From positions 4,633,001 to 4,697,000 of the forward strand of contig NZ_CP150096.1 of assembly GCF_038396765.1 (NCBI RefSeq): a stretch of DNA of 64,000 nt, in the 5' to 3' direction. Source of the stretch: Chitinophaga caseinilytica. GTDB lineage: Bacteria > Bacteroidota > Bacteroidia > Chitinophagales > Chitinophagaceae. A program made the position numbers and the translations under genes. Shown here in pieces: positions 36,891 through 44,529 of this stretch. The notes beneath the pieces were generated by a model. The model was not told the DNA's origin, did no database searches, and saw only the letters and a program-made list of their open reading frames with translations. Every line of letters starts with the position of its first letter. The first letter of the stretch is position 1.

Positions 36891-37700
36891 TCAGATGAGC
36901 GGTCGTTTTCGCAACAGTTGCATGAGGACAGACAGCGCGAGAACGGCCATGATGATCGTTCCGGCGGCTACGATGGGAGGGGAGTCCGGGCTGGCGACGG
37001 CGTCCCGTTTGAGGATGATGCCGTAAAAAGCCCACACGCCGGTGAGCCCGTACCACACGTTGTTGAACCGGAAGATCATGAAGAGCCCGGCGAGCGTCCC
37101 GAGGATCATGCAGCCGATAGACCAGTACACACCGCCCACGCCATAGCCGTTCCACCCCATGCCTACGCCCAGGGCGGTGACATTGGCCAGCAGGGCGATG
37201 GTGACCCATCCGAAATACACGCCGAACGGGAAAAAGACGAAGGCTTTCTCGGCCAGGGGCGCGGCGGGGTCGGCGATCCGGAAGCGGGCGTGGATGCGGA
37301 CGAGCGTGAAGAGGAGGAAGATCATGAGGAGAACGGACAGCCAGATCAGTTCATAATGCCATGCGAACAGCCAGCAGGCGTTGGCGAGGCAGCTGAGGAG
37401 GAACCATGGCCCCATGCGCGCCATCATCCGCGCCAGTTCCGCCTCCCGGCCGGGCGCGAAAGCCAGCCAGAGCTGGTAACCCGCAAAGGCGAGGAGGCCG
37501 AGGTAAATCACGCTCCATATGCTGAATGTGACGCCGGCCGGCGTAAAAAGATTGGGGTACAATCCGGAAATCTCCCCGGTAGTGCGGCCGTTCAGCGTGG
37601 CCGTATTGGCCATGACGTTGACGCCGATCACCACCAGTAAAGCCACCAGGTTGAAAAAAGCCTGCTGCCGGAAATGAGGTATGCTCATACGGGTCTCCAT
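36891..37700 (-). CDS. TspO/MBR-like tryptophan-rich membrane protein
   Basis: A 269-residue protein with seven to eight membrane segments, rich in Trp and Phe. The N-terminal LYPNLFTPAGVTFSIWSVIY is the pattern of long tryptophan-rich sensory proteins, a group related to TspO but about 100 residues longer than classical TspO (near 160). TspO binds tetrapyrroles and sterols; ligands of the long form are unknown. Two ATGs (37700 and 37688) are possible. It lies upstream of pgi on the same strand, 68 bp away. Confidence 0.65.
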   Translation of the reverse strand: METRMSIPHFRQQAFFNLVALLVVIGVNVMANTATLNGRTTGEISGLYPNLFTPAGVTFSIWSVIYLGLLAFAGYQLWLAFAPGREAELARMMARMGPWFLLSCLANACWLFAWHYELIWLSVLLMIFLLFTLVRIHARFRIADPAAPLAEKAFVFFPFGVYFGWVTIALLANVTALGVGMGWNGYGVGGVYWSIGCMILGTLAGLFMIFRFNNVWYGLTGVWAFYGIILKRDAVASPDSPPIVAAGTIIMAVLALSVLMQLLRKRPLI

Positions 37701-37815
37701 ACGGGTTTTCTTTAGATGACATTCTCGCGCAAAAATCTTTCCAATCTGAATTTACATATTAAAAATGAATTGATTAGCAGTCGAATTCCGTTTTCGTATT
37801 TCGTTAATAATAATT

Positions 37816-37823
37816 TATCTTTG
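37816..37823 (+). promoter_or_regulatory. candidate -7 box TATCTTTG of prfB
   Basis: TAnnTTTG match ending 7 nt before the prfB ATG at 37831; a TTTC at 37792-37795 could be a weak -33 element (20-nt spacer). Predicts an almost leaderless transcript. Confidence 0.5.
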
Positions 37824-37830
37824 CGGACTT

Positions 37831-38926
37831 ATGACAACAGAACAACTTAAGGCTATGAGGGATCGTTTGTACGTCCTGGGAGGTTTTCTTTAACGTCCAG
37901 GACCGTATAGACAAAATCGAAAATGATAAGCAAATGACCCTCGCTCCCGGCTTTTGGGACGATAACGAAAGGGCGACCGCCATTCTCAAGGAAATCAAGG
38001 TAAACAAATTTTGGGTTGACCTTCACGATAGTGTGCGCACTTCTATCGAAGACAGTGCCGTACTGCTCGACTTCCAGAAGGAAGGAGAGGCTACCGAAGA
38101 AGAAGTGAACGCTGCGTATAACAGTGCCCTCCAGGCGCTGGACGAGCTGGAGTTCAAATCGACCCTTAACCAGCCGGAAGACGAGATGCCGGCCGTGCTC
38201 ACGATCAACTCGGGAGCGGGCGGCACCGAAAGCCAGGACTGGGCCGAGATGCTCCTGCGCATGTACCGCATGTACGGCGAAAAACAGGGGTGGAAGGTCA
38301 GCGAGATCGACGTGCAATACGGAGACGGCGCGGGTATCAAATCCGCCACGCTCGAATTCGACGGAGATTTCGCCTACGGCCTGCTGAAGGCCGAAAGCGG
38401 CGTGCACCGCCTGGTGCGCATTTCCCCGTTCGATTCCAACGCCCGCCGGCACACTTCCTTCGCTTCGGTGTTCGTATACCCGCTGGTAGACGATACCATT
38501 GAAGTGACGGTGAACCCGGCAGACCTGGAATGGGAATTCTACCGTTCCGGGGGTAAGGGCGGCCAGAACGTGAACAAGGTGGAAACCGCGGTACGTTTGA
38601 AACACATCCCTTCCGGCATCATCATCGAGTGCCAGCAGGCGCGTACGCAGGGCGAGAACCGTGAAAAGGCGCTCACCATGCTGAAATCCCGGCTGTACGA
38701 AGAGGAGATCCGCAAGCGCGAGGAGCTGAAAAACGCCACCAACGCCAATAAACGCAAGATCGAATGGGGATCCCAGATCCGGTCTTATGTTTTCCATCCT
38801 TACAAAATGATCAAAGACCACCGCACCGATTTCGAAGTCGGCAACGTGGGCCCGGTGATGGACGGCGAGCTGGACGGTTTCATCAAGGCTTACCTCATGA
38901 TGCAGAAAGAAGACGAAAAAGGCTGA
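37831..38926 (+). CDS. prfB: peptide chain release factor 2 with programmed +1 frameshift
   Basis: RF2 ends translation at UGA and UAA. The gene starts at ATG 37831, reads 20 codons (ending GGFL) and meets an in-frame TAA at 37891-37893; skipping T37891 continues as [14 protein letters not shown] and then the full RF2. The recoding site has the known parts: Shine-Dalgarno-like GGGAGG at 37878-37883, a slippery CTT, and a stop followed by C. Downstream are the RF2 landmarks: the GGQ loop in [20 protein letters not shown], and [13 protein letters not shown] upstream of it. The anticodon-like SPF motif confirms RF2 over RF1. Product is about 364 residues. Unusual: the stop is UAA, whereas the classical E. 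coli site has UGA. Confidence 0.95.
37878..37894 (+). promoter_or_regulatory. prfB +1 recoding site (GGGAGG ... CTT TAA C)
   Basis: SD-like GGGAGG, then TTTT, the slippery CTT at 37888-37890 and stop TAA at 37891-37893 followed by C. Spacing between SD-like element and CTT resembles the E. coli site. Low RF2 should slow termination and favour the shift. Confidence 0.85.
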
Positions 38927-38976
38927 CGCTTAGCCTGAAGTGAACAATATTGATAACCGAAACAACAATCTAAGCC

Positions 38977-40608
38977 ATGCATAATGCTTATTTTGACTTT
39001 GCAGCACCAACCAACGAGCCGGTTCTCACTTACGGTCCCGGCACCCCCGAGAAAGCAGCACTGAAAAAACAGCTGGCCGCCTTCAAGGCCGTGGAAATGG
39101 ACATCCCGATGTACATCGGCGGCAAGGAAGTACGCACCGGCAAAACGGTGGACATCCGCCCTCCGCATGAGATCAAGCATAAGCTGGGCCACTTCCATGC
39201 GGGAGACGCCAGCCATGTGAAAGAAGCCATCGCCGCCGCACTGGCAGCACGCCAGCGTTGGGCCGATACGCCCTGGGAGCAGCGCGCCGCCATCTTCCTG
39301 AAAGCCGCCGAGCTCCTCGCCACCAAGTACCGCGCGCACACCAACGCCGCTACCATGCTGGGCCAGAGCAAGAACGCCTACCAGGCGGAAATCGATTCGG
39401 CCTGCGAACTGATCGACTTCCTCCGCTTCAACGTACACTATCTCACCGAGATCTACCGCCAGCAGCCCGTTAGCTCGCCCGGCGTTCATAACAGAATGGA
39501 ATACCGTCCGCTCGAAGGTTTCGTGCTGGCCGTTACGCCGTTCAACTTCTCCGCCATCGGCGGCAACCTGCCCACCTCCGCCGCCATGTGTGGCAACGTA
39601 GTGGTATGGAAGCCCGCCAATACCGCGGTGTACCACGCCAGCTTCTTCATGAAAGTGCTCATGGAAGCCGGTTTGCCCGACGGCGTGATCAACCTGGTAT
39701 ATGCAGACGGGCCCACCATCGGCGATATCTGCTTCGCGCATCCCGACTTCGCCGGCATCCACTTCACCGGTTCTACCGGCGTGTTCCAGACCATGTGGAA
39801 AACCATCGGCAACAACATTTCCAAATACAAGACCTATCCCCGCATCGTGGGCGAAACGGGCGGTAAGGATTTCGTGCTCGTGCACAAATCCGCCGACGTA
39901 GACGCCGTTGTGACCGGGCTTGCCCGCGGCGCCTTCGAGTTCCAGGGCCAGAAATGTTCCGCCGCTTCCCGCGCTTATCTCCCCAGCAACCTCGCCGAAG
40001 AGATCAAGACGAAACTGGCAGCCGAGCTGAAAACCATGAAAATGGGCACCACGGAAGATTTCACCAATTTCATCAACGCCGTGATCGACGAACGTTCGTT
40101 CGACAAGATCGCTACCTATATCGATAACGCGAAGAAAGACCCCAAGGCGAAGATCATCGCCGGCGGTAATTACAGCAAAACGGAAGGCTACTTCATCGAG
40201 CCCACCGTCATCGAAGCTTCCGATCCGAAATACGTGACCATGTGCGAAGAGATCTTCGGCCCCGTGCTGTCTATCTATACGTACGATGCGGATAAATTCG
40301 AAGAAGCCATCGAACTGGTAGACGGTACCAGCGAATACGCCCTCACCGGCGCTATCTTCGCGCAGGACCGCTACGCGCTCGAGCTCGCTACCAAAAAACT
40401 GGTAAACGCAGCAGGCAACTTCTACCTGAACGACAAACCGACTGGCGCAGTGGTAGGCCAGCAGCCCTTCGGCGGCGCCCGTGCATCGGGTACCAACGAC
40501 AAGGCCGGCTCGCAGCTGAACCTCTACCGTTGGCTCAGCGCGCGTACCGTGAAAGAAACCCTCGTTTCCCCCACGGATTACCGCTACCCGTTCGTGAAAG
40601 AAGCGTAA
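38977..40608 (+). CDS. pruA: L-glutamate gamma-semialdehyde (1-pyrroline-5-carboxylate) dehydrogenase
   Basis: A 543-residue NAD-dependent aldehyde dehydrogenase of proline catabolism, converting glutamate semialdehyde to glutamate. Motifs: VTPFNFSAIGGNLPTSAAM, GNVVVWKPANTAVYH (cofactor site), GETGGKDFVLVH with the catalytic Glu near 293, and GQKCSAASRAY with the catalytic Cys at 327; the C-terminal substrate loop reads GQQPFGGARASGTNDKAG. Length matches the stand-alone (non-PutA) enzyme. It starts 50 bp after prfB; a terminator follows. Confidence 0.95.
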   Translation: MHNAYFDFAAPTNEPVLTYGPGTPEKAALKKQLAAFKAVEMDIPMYIGGKEVRTGKTVDIRPPHEIKHKLGHFHAGDASHVKEAIAAALAARQRWADTPWEQRAAIFLKAAELLATKYRAHTNAATMLGQSKNAYQAEIDSACELIDFLRFNVHYLTEIYRQQPVSSPGVHNRMEYRPLEGFVLAVTPFNFSAIGGNLPTSAAMCGNVVVWKPANTAVYHASFFMKVLMEAGLPDGVINLVYADGPTIGDICFAHPDFAGIHFTGSTGVFQTMWKTIGNNISKYKTYPRIVGETGGKDFVLVHKSADVDAVVTGLARGAFEFQGQKCSAASRAYLPSNLAEEIKTKLAAELKTMKMGTTEDFTNFINAVIDERSFDKIATYIDNAKKDPKAKIIAGGNYSKTEGYFIEPTVIEASDPKYVTMCEEIFGPVLSIYTYDADKFEEAIELVDGTSEYALTGAIFAQDRYALELATKKLVNAAGNFYLNDKPTGAVVGQQPFGGARASGTNDKAGSQLNLYRWLSARTVKETLVSPTDYRYPFVKEA

Positions 40609-40633
40609 TGCCGAAAGCATGCAACTCATAGCG

Positions 40634-40663
40634 AAGCCGCTCCCGATGGGGGCGGCTTTTTTT
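40634..40663 (+). terminator. terminator of pruA
   Basis: 11-bp stem AAGCCGCTCCC/GGGGGCGGCTT (one T-G wobble) with a GAT loop and T-run. Confidence 0.8.
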
Positions 40664-40760
40664 ATTAAATGGTATTGGATCATCCATTTGGAAACCGTTC
40701 CCGATGGGGCCGCCATTATTGAATTTAAACGCGCGACGGATCATCCATTGAAAACGGATT
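40637..40760. repeat. decayed tandem repeat of about 60 bp
   Basis: Two imperfect copies. Shared blocks are CCGCTCCCGATGGGG (40637) versus CCGTTCCCGATGGGG (40695), and GGATCATCCATT at 40677 and 40738, i.e. offsets of 58 and 61 bp. The first copy includes the pruA terminator hairpin. Looks like a duplicated terminator region that has diverged. No gene is present in 40664-40790. Confidence 0.6.
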
Positions 40761-40793
40761 TCCTTCGAAAACGAAAGTTGGCCGCATAAAAAA

Positions 40794-40812
40794 GCGCCCT
40801 GATGCAGGGCGC
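40794..40812 (-). terminator. terminator of the peroxiredoxin gene
   Basis: Stem GCGCCCT/AGGGCGC with a 5-nt loop; on the minus strand followed by T6. Confidence 0.75.
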
Positions 40813-40838
40813 CTCTTTCCAAATATCGTGCGGTAAGG

Positions 40839-41351
40839 TTACAGCTTCTTGATGGCCGCCAGGGCCTCGTCCACGTGCTGGGTAGCCTGCGTCATGGAGT
40901 TGAACTGGTGCACCACGGTGCCCTTACGGTCAAGCACATACGTAACCCGGCCGGGGAGCATCATGGTTTTGGGGACCCCGAACAGCTTGCGGACCTCGTT
41001 CTTCTCGTCGGCCAGCAGGGTGAAGGGGAGGTTATGTTTTTCGGCGAATTTTTTATGGGAAGCCACATCGTCCGAACTGATGCCTACCACCTGCGCGCCG
41101 GCGTCGGTGAATGCGGCGAAGCTGTCGCGGAAGGAGCAGGCTTCCTTGGTACAGCCCGGCGTATCGTCTTTCGGGTAGAAATATACGACCACGGGCCCCT
41201 TTGCCAGGGCTTCAGAAAGGCGGAAAGTGTGGTTGTCCTGGTCCTGCAGCGAAAAATCGGGAACGGTAGCGCCCGTTTTGAGCTGGGCGGAGGCGTCGGA
41301 GAACAGGCCGAACAGCGATAAGGTAATGAGCATGGTTTTCAAGATTTTCAT
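40839..41351 (-). CDS. secreted thioredoxin-dependent peroxiredoxin (BCP/PrxQ type)
   Basis: A 170-residue protein: a signal peptide (residues 1-22, ending SDASAQ) and a PrxQ/BCP domain. The peroxidatic cysteine is in DDTPGCTKEACSFRD; the second cysteine five residues later is the usual PrxQ resolving position. It reduces peroxides using thioredoxin-like donors; with a signal peptide it would act in the periplasm, which is less common than the cytosolic form. The ATG at 41351 was chosen; upstream codons are not conserved. Confidence 0.88.
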   Translation of the reverse strand: MKILKTMLITLSLFGLFSDASAQLKTGATVPDFSLQDQDNHTFRLSEALAKGPVVVYFYPKDDTPGCTKEACSFRDSFAAFTDAGAQVVGISSDDVASHKKFAEKHNLPFTLLADEKNEVRKLFGVPKTMMLPGRVTYVLDRKGTVVHQFNSMTQATQHVDEALAAIKKL

Positions 41352-41372
41352 GACCGGTTGCTTTTGTCTGTC

Positions 41373-41403
41373 CAAAGTTACGGTAACCGGCTCCTTCCGC
41401 AAT
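41373..41403 (-). promoter_or_regulatory. promoter of the peroxiredoxin gene
   Basis: On the minus strand ATTG (41400-41403), 19-nt spacer, TAACTTTG (41373-41380); the ATG lies 21 nt after the -7 box. Confidence 0.5.
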
Positions 41404-41429
41404 CATTTTTTATTCCGGTCCTTCATCCG

Positions 41430-41437
41430 TATTTTTG
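41430..41437 (+). promoter_or_regulatory. candidate -7 box TATTTTTG of pyrR-pyrB
   Basis: TAnnTTTG match 20 nt before the TTG start of pyrR; a T-rich stretch at 41406-41410 is near the -33 position. Confidence 0.45.
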
Positions 41438-41457
41438 ACTTTTAAACTTGACCTGAT

Positions 41458-41988
41458 TTGAAATCAATCCTGACAGACCGGCAACTGGCGATCACGATCG
41501 AAAGGCTGAGCCACCAGCTGGTGGAGAACCACCTGGATTTCAGGGATACCGTGCTGATCGGCCTCCAGCCCCGGGGTATTTATTTGTCGGACCGGATCCA
41601 CCGCCACCTCCAGGCGCTCGTTCCCTCCGCCAATATTCCCTATGGCAAGCTCGACATCACTTTTTACCGCGACGATTTCAAGAGCGGTAAAACCCTGCAT
41701 GTTCCCAATGAGACCGACATCGAATTTTCCATCGACGATAAAAAGGTGATCCTGGTAGACGACGTGCTGTATACCGGCCGTACCATCCGTTCCGCCATGG
41801 ACGCGATGCTGGACTTCGGCCGGCCGGCGAAAGTGGAGCTGTGCGTGCTGATCGACCGCCGCTTCAGCCGTGAACTGCCCATCCAGCCCGATTATACGGG
41901 CCGTACGATAGATGCGATCATCACGGAACGCGTAAAAGTTTTGTGGAATGAGCGCGACGGGAAAGACGAAGTTGTGCTGACAGCATAA
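41458..41988 (+). CDS. pyrR: PyrR phosphoribosyltransferase (pyrimidine operon regulator type)
   Basis: A 176-residue type I phosphoribosyltransferase with the PRPP loop VILVDDVLYTGRTIRSAMDA and the PyrR-specific start ILTDRQLAITIERLSHQLVE. In Firmicutes PyrR binds pyr mRNA and also has uracil phosphoribosyltransferase activity. Here it sits directly before pyrB, 23 bp apart, which supports a role in pyrimidine control or salvage. The start is a TTG at 41458; no ATG fits. Confidence 0.88.
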   Translation: MKSILTDRQLAITIERLSHQLVENHLDFRDTVLIGLQPRGIYLSDRIHRHLQALVPSANIPYGKLDITFYRDDFKSGKTLHVPNETDIEFSIDDKKVILVDDVLYTGRTIRSAMDAMLDFGRPAKVELCVLIDRRFSRELPIQPDYTGRTIDAIITERVKVLWNERDGKDEVVLTA

Positions 41989-41994
41989 AAACCA

Positions 41995-42002
41995 TATATT
42001 TG
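41995..42002 (+). promoter_or_regulatory. candidate internal -7 box TATATTTG before pyrB
   Basis: TAnnTTTG match in the 23-bp pyrR-pyrB gap, ending 9 nt before the pyrB ATG; could give pyrB its own near-leaderless transcript. Confidence 0.4.
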
Positions 42003-42011
42003 CACCTTAGA

Positions 42012-42938
42012 ATGTCACTGTCTGTAAAACATCTGCTGGGTATACGTGACCTGACGCGTCAGGATATAGAACTCGTCTTTCAAACGGCTGATCAATTCAA
42101 GGAAGTATTGCAGCGCCCGATCAAGAAAGTGCCCACCTTACGGGATACCACCATCGTCAATGTATTTTTCGAGAATTCCACACGCACGCGGCTCTCTTTC
42201 GAGCTGGCGGAAAAGCGCCTTGGCGCCGATGTGATGAACTTCTCCGCTTCCGGATCGTCCGTATCCAAAGGCGAAACCCTCATCGATACCGTCAACAACA
42301 TCCTGTCCATGAAAGTGGATATGGTGGTGATGCGGCACTCGGCCACGGGAGCGCCCCACTTCCTCGCCAAACACATCAACGTACCCATCGTCAACGCCGG
42401 AGACGGCATCAACGAGCACCCCACACAGGCCCTGCTCGACGCGTTTTCCATCCGCGAGAAACTGGGCTCGGTGGAAGGGAAGAAGATCGCCATTTGCGGC
42501 GATATCATGCATTCCCGCGTAGCCCTGTCCAATATCTACTGCCTGAAGAAACTGGGCGCGGAAGTGACCGTTGTGGGCCCGCCGACGCTCATTCCCAAAC
42601 ATATCGGCAACGCCCTCGGCGTGAACGTGTCTTACGACATCAGGGAAACCCTGCAATGGGCAGACGTGGCCAACGTGCTCCGCATCCAGCTGGAGCGCCA
42701 GAACATGCCGCTGTTCTCGACCCTGCGGGAATATTCCCTCGCATACGGCGTGAACCGCAAACTGCTCGACAGCCTCGGCAAAGAGATCGTCATCATGCAC
42801 CCCGGGCCCATCAACCGCGGCGTGGAGCTCAGTTCCGACGTGGCGGATTCCGGCCAGAGCATCATCCTCGACCAGGTCGAAAACGGCGTGGCCACCCGCA
42901 TGGCGGTACTGTACCTCCTGGCCAGAAAAGAGAATTGA
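42012..42938 (+). CDS. pyrB: aspartate carbamoyltransferase catalytic subunit
   Basis: A 308-residue enzyme for the first committed step of pyrimidine synthesis. Carbamoyl-phosphate site FFENSTRTRLSFELAEKRLG, HPTQALLDAFSIRE, and the C-terminal MHPGPINRGVE are all present. No pyrI regulatory subunit is nearby. It follows pyrR and ends at a strong terminator, so pyrR-pyrB is a two-gene unit. The ATG at 42012 is used rather than the TTG at 42000, which overlaps the -7 box. Confidence 0.95.
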   Translation: MSLSVKHLLGIRDLTRQDIELVFQTADQFKEVLQRPIKKVPTLRDTTIVNVFFENSTRTRLSFELAEKRLGADVMNFSASGSSVSKGETLIDTVNNILSMKVDMVVMRHSATGAPHFLAKHINVPIVNAGDGINEHPTQALLDAFSIREKLGSVEGKKIAICGDIMHSRVALSNIYCLKKLGAEVTVVGPPTLIPKHIGNALGVNVSYDIRETLQWADVANVLRIQLERQNMPLFSTLREYSLAYGVNRKLLDSLGKEIVIMHPGPINRGVELSSDVADSGQSIILDQVENGVATRMAVLYLLARKEN

Positions 42939-42960
42939 TACCTTTCAAAATATTCCAAGT

Positions 42961-42988
42961 AACTCCCGGTGCAGCCGGGAGTTTTTTT
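42961..42988 (+). terminator. terminator of pyrR-pyrB
   Basis: 9-bp stem AACTCCCGG/CCGGGAGTT, 5-nt loop, followed by a T-run. Confidence 0.85.
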
Positions 42989-43012
42989 ATGCCCAAAACT
43001 GTAAATTAGCAC

Positions 43013-43342
43013 ATGCGTACGATCTTCCTGCTCCTCATCTCCAACGTCTTCATGACCTTTGCCTGGTATGGTCACCTCAAGAACACGAACGTGCCGCTGT
43101 GGAAAGTGGTACTGGTGAGCTGGGGGATCGCTTTTTTCGAGTACTGCTTCATGGTACCGGCCAACCGGCTCGGGTATCTCGACGGGTTTAACGGGTTCCA
43201 GCTGAAGATGGTCCAGGAAGTGATCACGCTGACGGTTTTCTGCGTGTTCGCGGTGATCTGGCTGAAGGAGCCCCTGCGCTGGAATTACCTCATTTCCTTC
43301 TCGCTGCTCCTGGGCGCCGTCTACTTCATGTTCAAAAAATAA
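43013..43342 (+). CDS. DUF486 DMT-like small membrane protein
   Basis: A 109-residue protein with four membrane segments and the DUF486 pattern: VFMTFAWYGHLKN, an AFFEYCFMVPANRLGY segment and FAVIWLKEPLRWNY. Members belong to the drug/metabolite transporter superfamily and may work as dimers. Substrate unknown. It lies just after the pyrB terminator and 15 bp before the serine hydrolase gene. Confidence 0.88.
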   Translation: MRTIFLLLISNVFMTFAWYGHLKNTNVPLWKVVLVSWGIAFFEYCFMVPANRLGYLDGFNGFQLKMVQEVITLTVFCVFAVIWLKEPLRWNYLISFSLLLGAVYFMFKK

Positions 43343-43357
43343 GTAAATCCCGCTCCA

Positions 43358-44440
43358 ATGATACGTTCCCTACTGGCCATGCTGCTGCTGCCCGCGCTGG
43401 CCGGCTTCGGCCAAAAATCCGACAACCCGATGCAATCGGCCCTCGACAAATACGTAGATTCCGTCGTGCGCGCCGCTTATGCCCGCGAAGAATGCGTGGG
43501 CCTGGTGATCGGGGTGATCGACGGAAACAAAACATATACCTGGTCCTACGGCGAAACCGCACTGGGAAACGGACAGCTGCCGGATAAAAATACCATCTTC
43601 CAGATCGGCTCCCTCACCAAAACGTTCACCGGCATCATGCTGGCGGCGCAAATCGGGCGCGGACAGGTAAAGGCCGACGGACTGATCTCACAATACGTTC
43701 CCGATTCGGTAAAACTGAAGTGGTTCGACGATAAGCCCGTGACCATGCTCATGCTCACCAACCATACTTCCGCGATCCCGCGGTGGGAGCCGGTGATGAA
43801 ATATCCGGGGTTCAACAACGCGCAGCCTTACGCGCATTTCCAAACCGCGCAGTTATATCATTTCCTGAACCATTACGAGCCCACAGAGGCACCCGGCAGG
43901 CGGTATGATTATTCCAACATCGCAGTGGGATTATTGGGCGAACTGCTGGCGCGGAACGCCGGTACCACCTACGCCAAATTGCTGGAAAAGGAGATCATCC
44001 GTCCGTTGAAAATGCACGACACCCGCATCACTGATTCGCCCGAACTGCCTGCGCGGATGGCGCAGGGGTACAACAGGGGGCGGAAGCCGGAACAGCCCTG
44101 GATCTTGTCTGCCCTTTCCGGCGCGGGCGGCATCCAGTCTACCATGACCGATATGCTGAAATACGCCCGGGCCAACATGGAACCAGGGAAAGGGGCTTTC
44201 GGCGCCGCGGTCCGGCTGAGCCATCAGCAAACCTTTGCCGACAGTAACGCCATCATGGCGATGGGTTGGCACATCAGTCGCGTGAAGGGGCATACCATCG
44301 TCCAGCACGGCGGGCAGACCGGCGGGTACAATTCCTATATCGGCGTGGAACCGGCGGAGAAAAAAGCGGTGATCATCCTGTCGAACGAAGCGGCCGCCAA
44401 CCAGGTGGGATGGCACTTGCAGATGTACCTCACAAGATAA
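43358..44440 (+). CDS. secreted class C beta-lactamase-like serine hydrolase
   Basis: A 360-residue protein with a signal peptide (ending near AGFGQ) and a beta-lactamase/transpeptidase-like fold: catalytic SLTK at residues 85-88, YSN around 188, and the third motif HGGQTGG near 320. The family includes AmpC, D-aminopeptidases and esterases; with no special residues for AmpC it is more likely a peptidase or esterase acting in the periplasm. It starts 15 bp after the DUF486 gene and may share its transcript. Confidence 0.85.
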   Translation: MIRSLLAMLLLPALAGFGQKSDNPMQSALDKYVDSVVRAAYAREECVGLVIGVIDGNKTYTWSYGETALGNGQLPDKNTIFQIGSLTKTFTGIMLAAQIGRGQVKADGLISQYVPDSVKLKWFDDKPVTMLMLTNHTSAIPRWEPVMKYPGFNNAQPYAHFQTAQLYHFLNHYEPTEAPGRRYDYSNIAVGLLGELLARNAGTTYAKLLEKEIIRPLKMHDTRITDSPELPARMAQGYNRGRKPEQPWILSALSGAGGIQSTMTDMLKYARANMEPGKGAFGAAVRLSHQQTFADSNAIMAMGWHISRVKGHTIVQHGGQTGGYNSYIGVEPAEKKAVIILSNEAAANQVGWHLQMYLTR

Positions 44441-44494
44441 CTTCAACTTGCTGGATTAATCCACCAGCGGCAACGCGTTGCAACATTTAATCCC

Positions 44495-44502
44495 TATTTT
44501 TG
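44495..44502 (+). promoter_or_regulatory. candidate -7 box TATTTTTG of the PIG-L gene
   Basis: TAnnTTTG match 27 nt before the ATG at 44530; no clear -33 element. Confidence 0.4.
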
Positions 44503-44529
44503 ACGACTGACAAAACCGGTAACTATTTC

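Noticed and set aside
37861..37933. prfB read as a frameshifted pseudogene
   Set aside because: The in-frame stop has the full RF2 recoding context (SD-like element, CTT, stop, C), so it is programmed, unlike the pgi and UbiA breaks.
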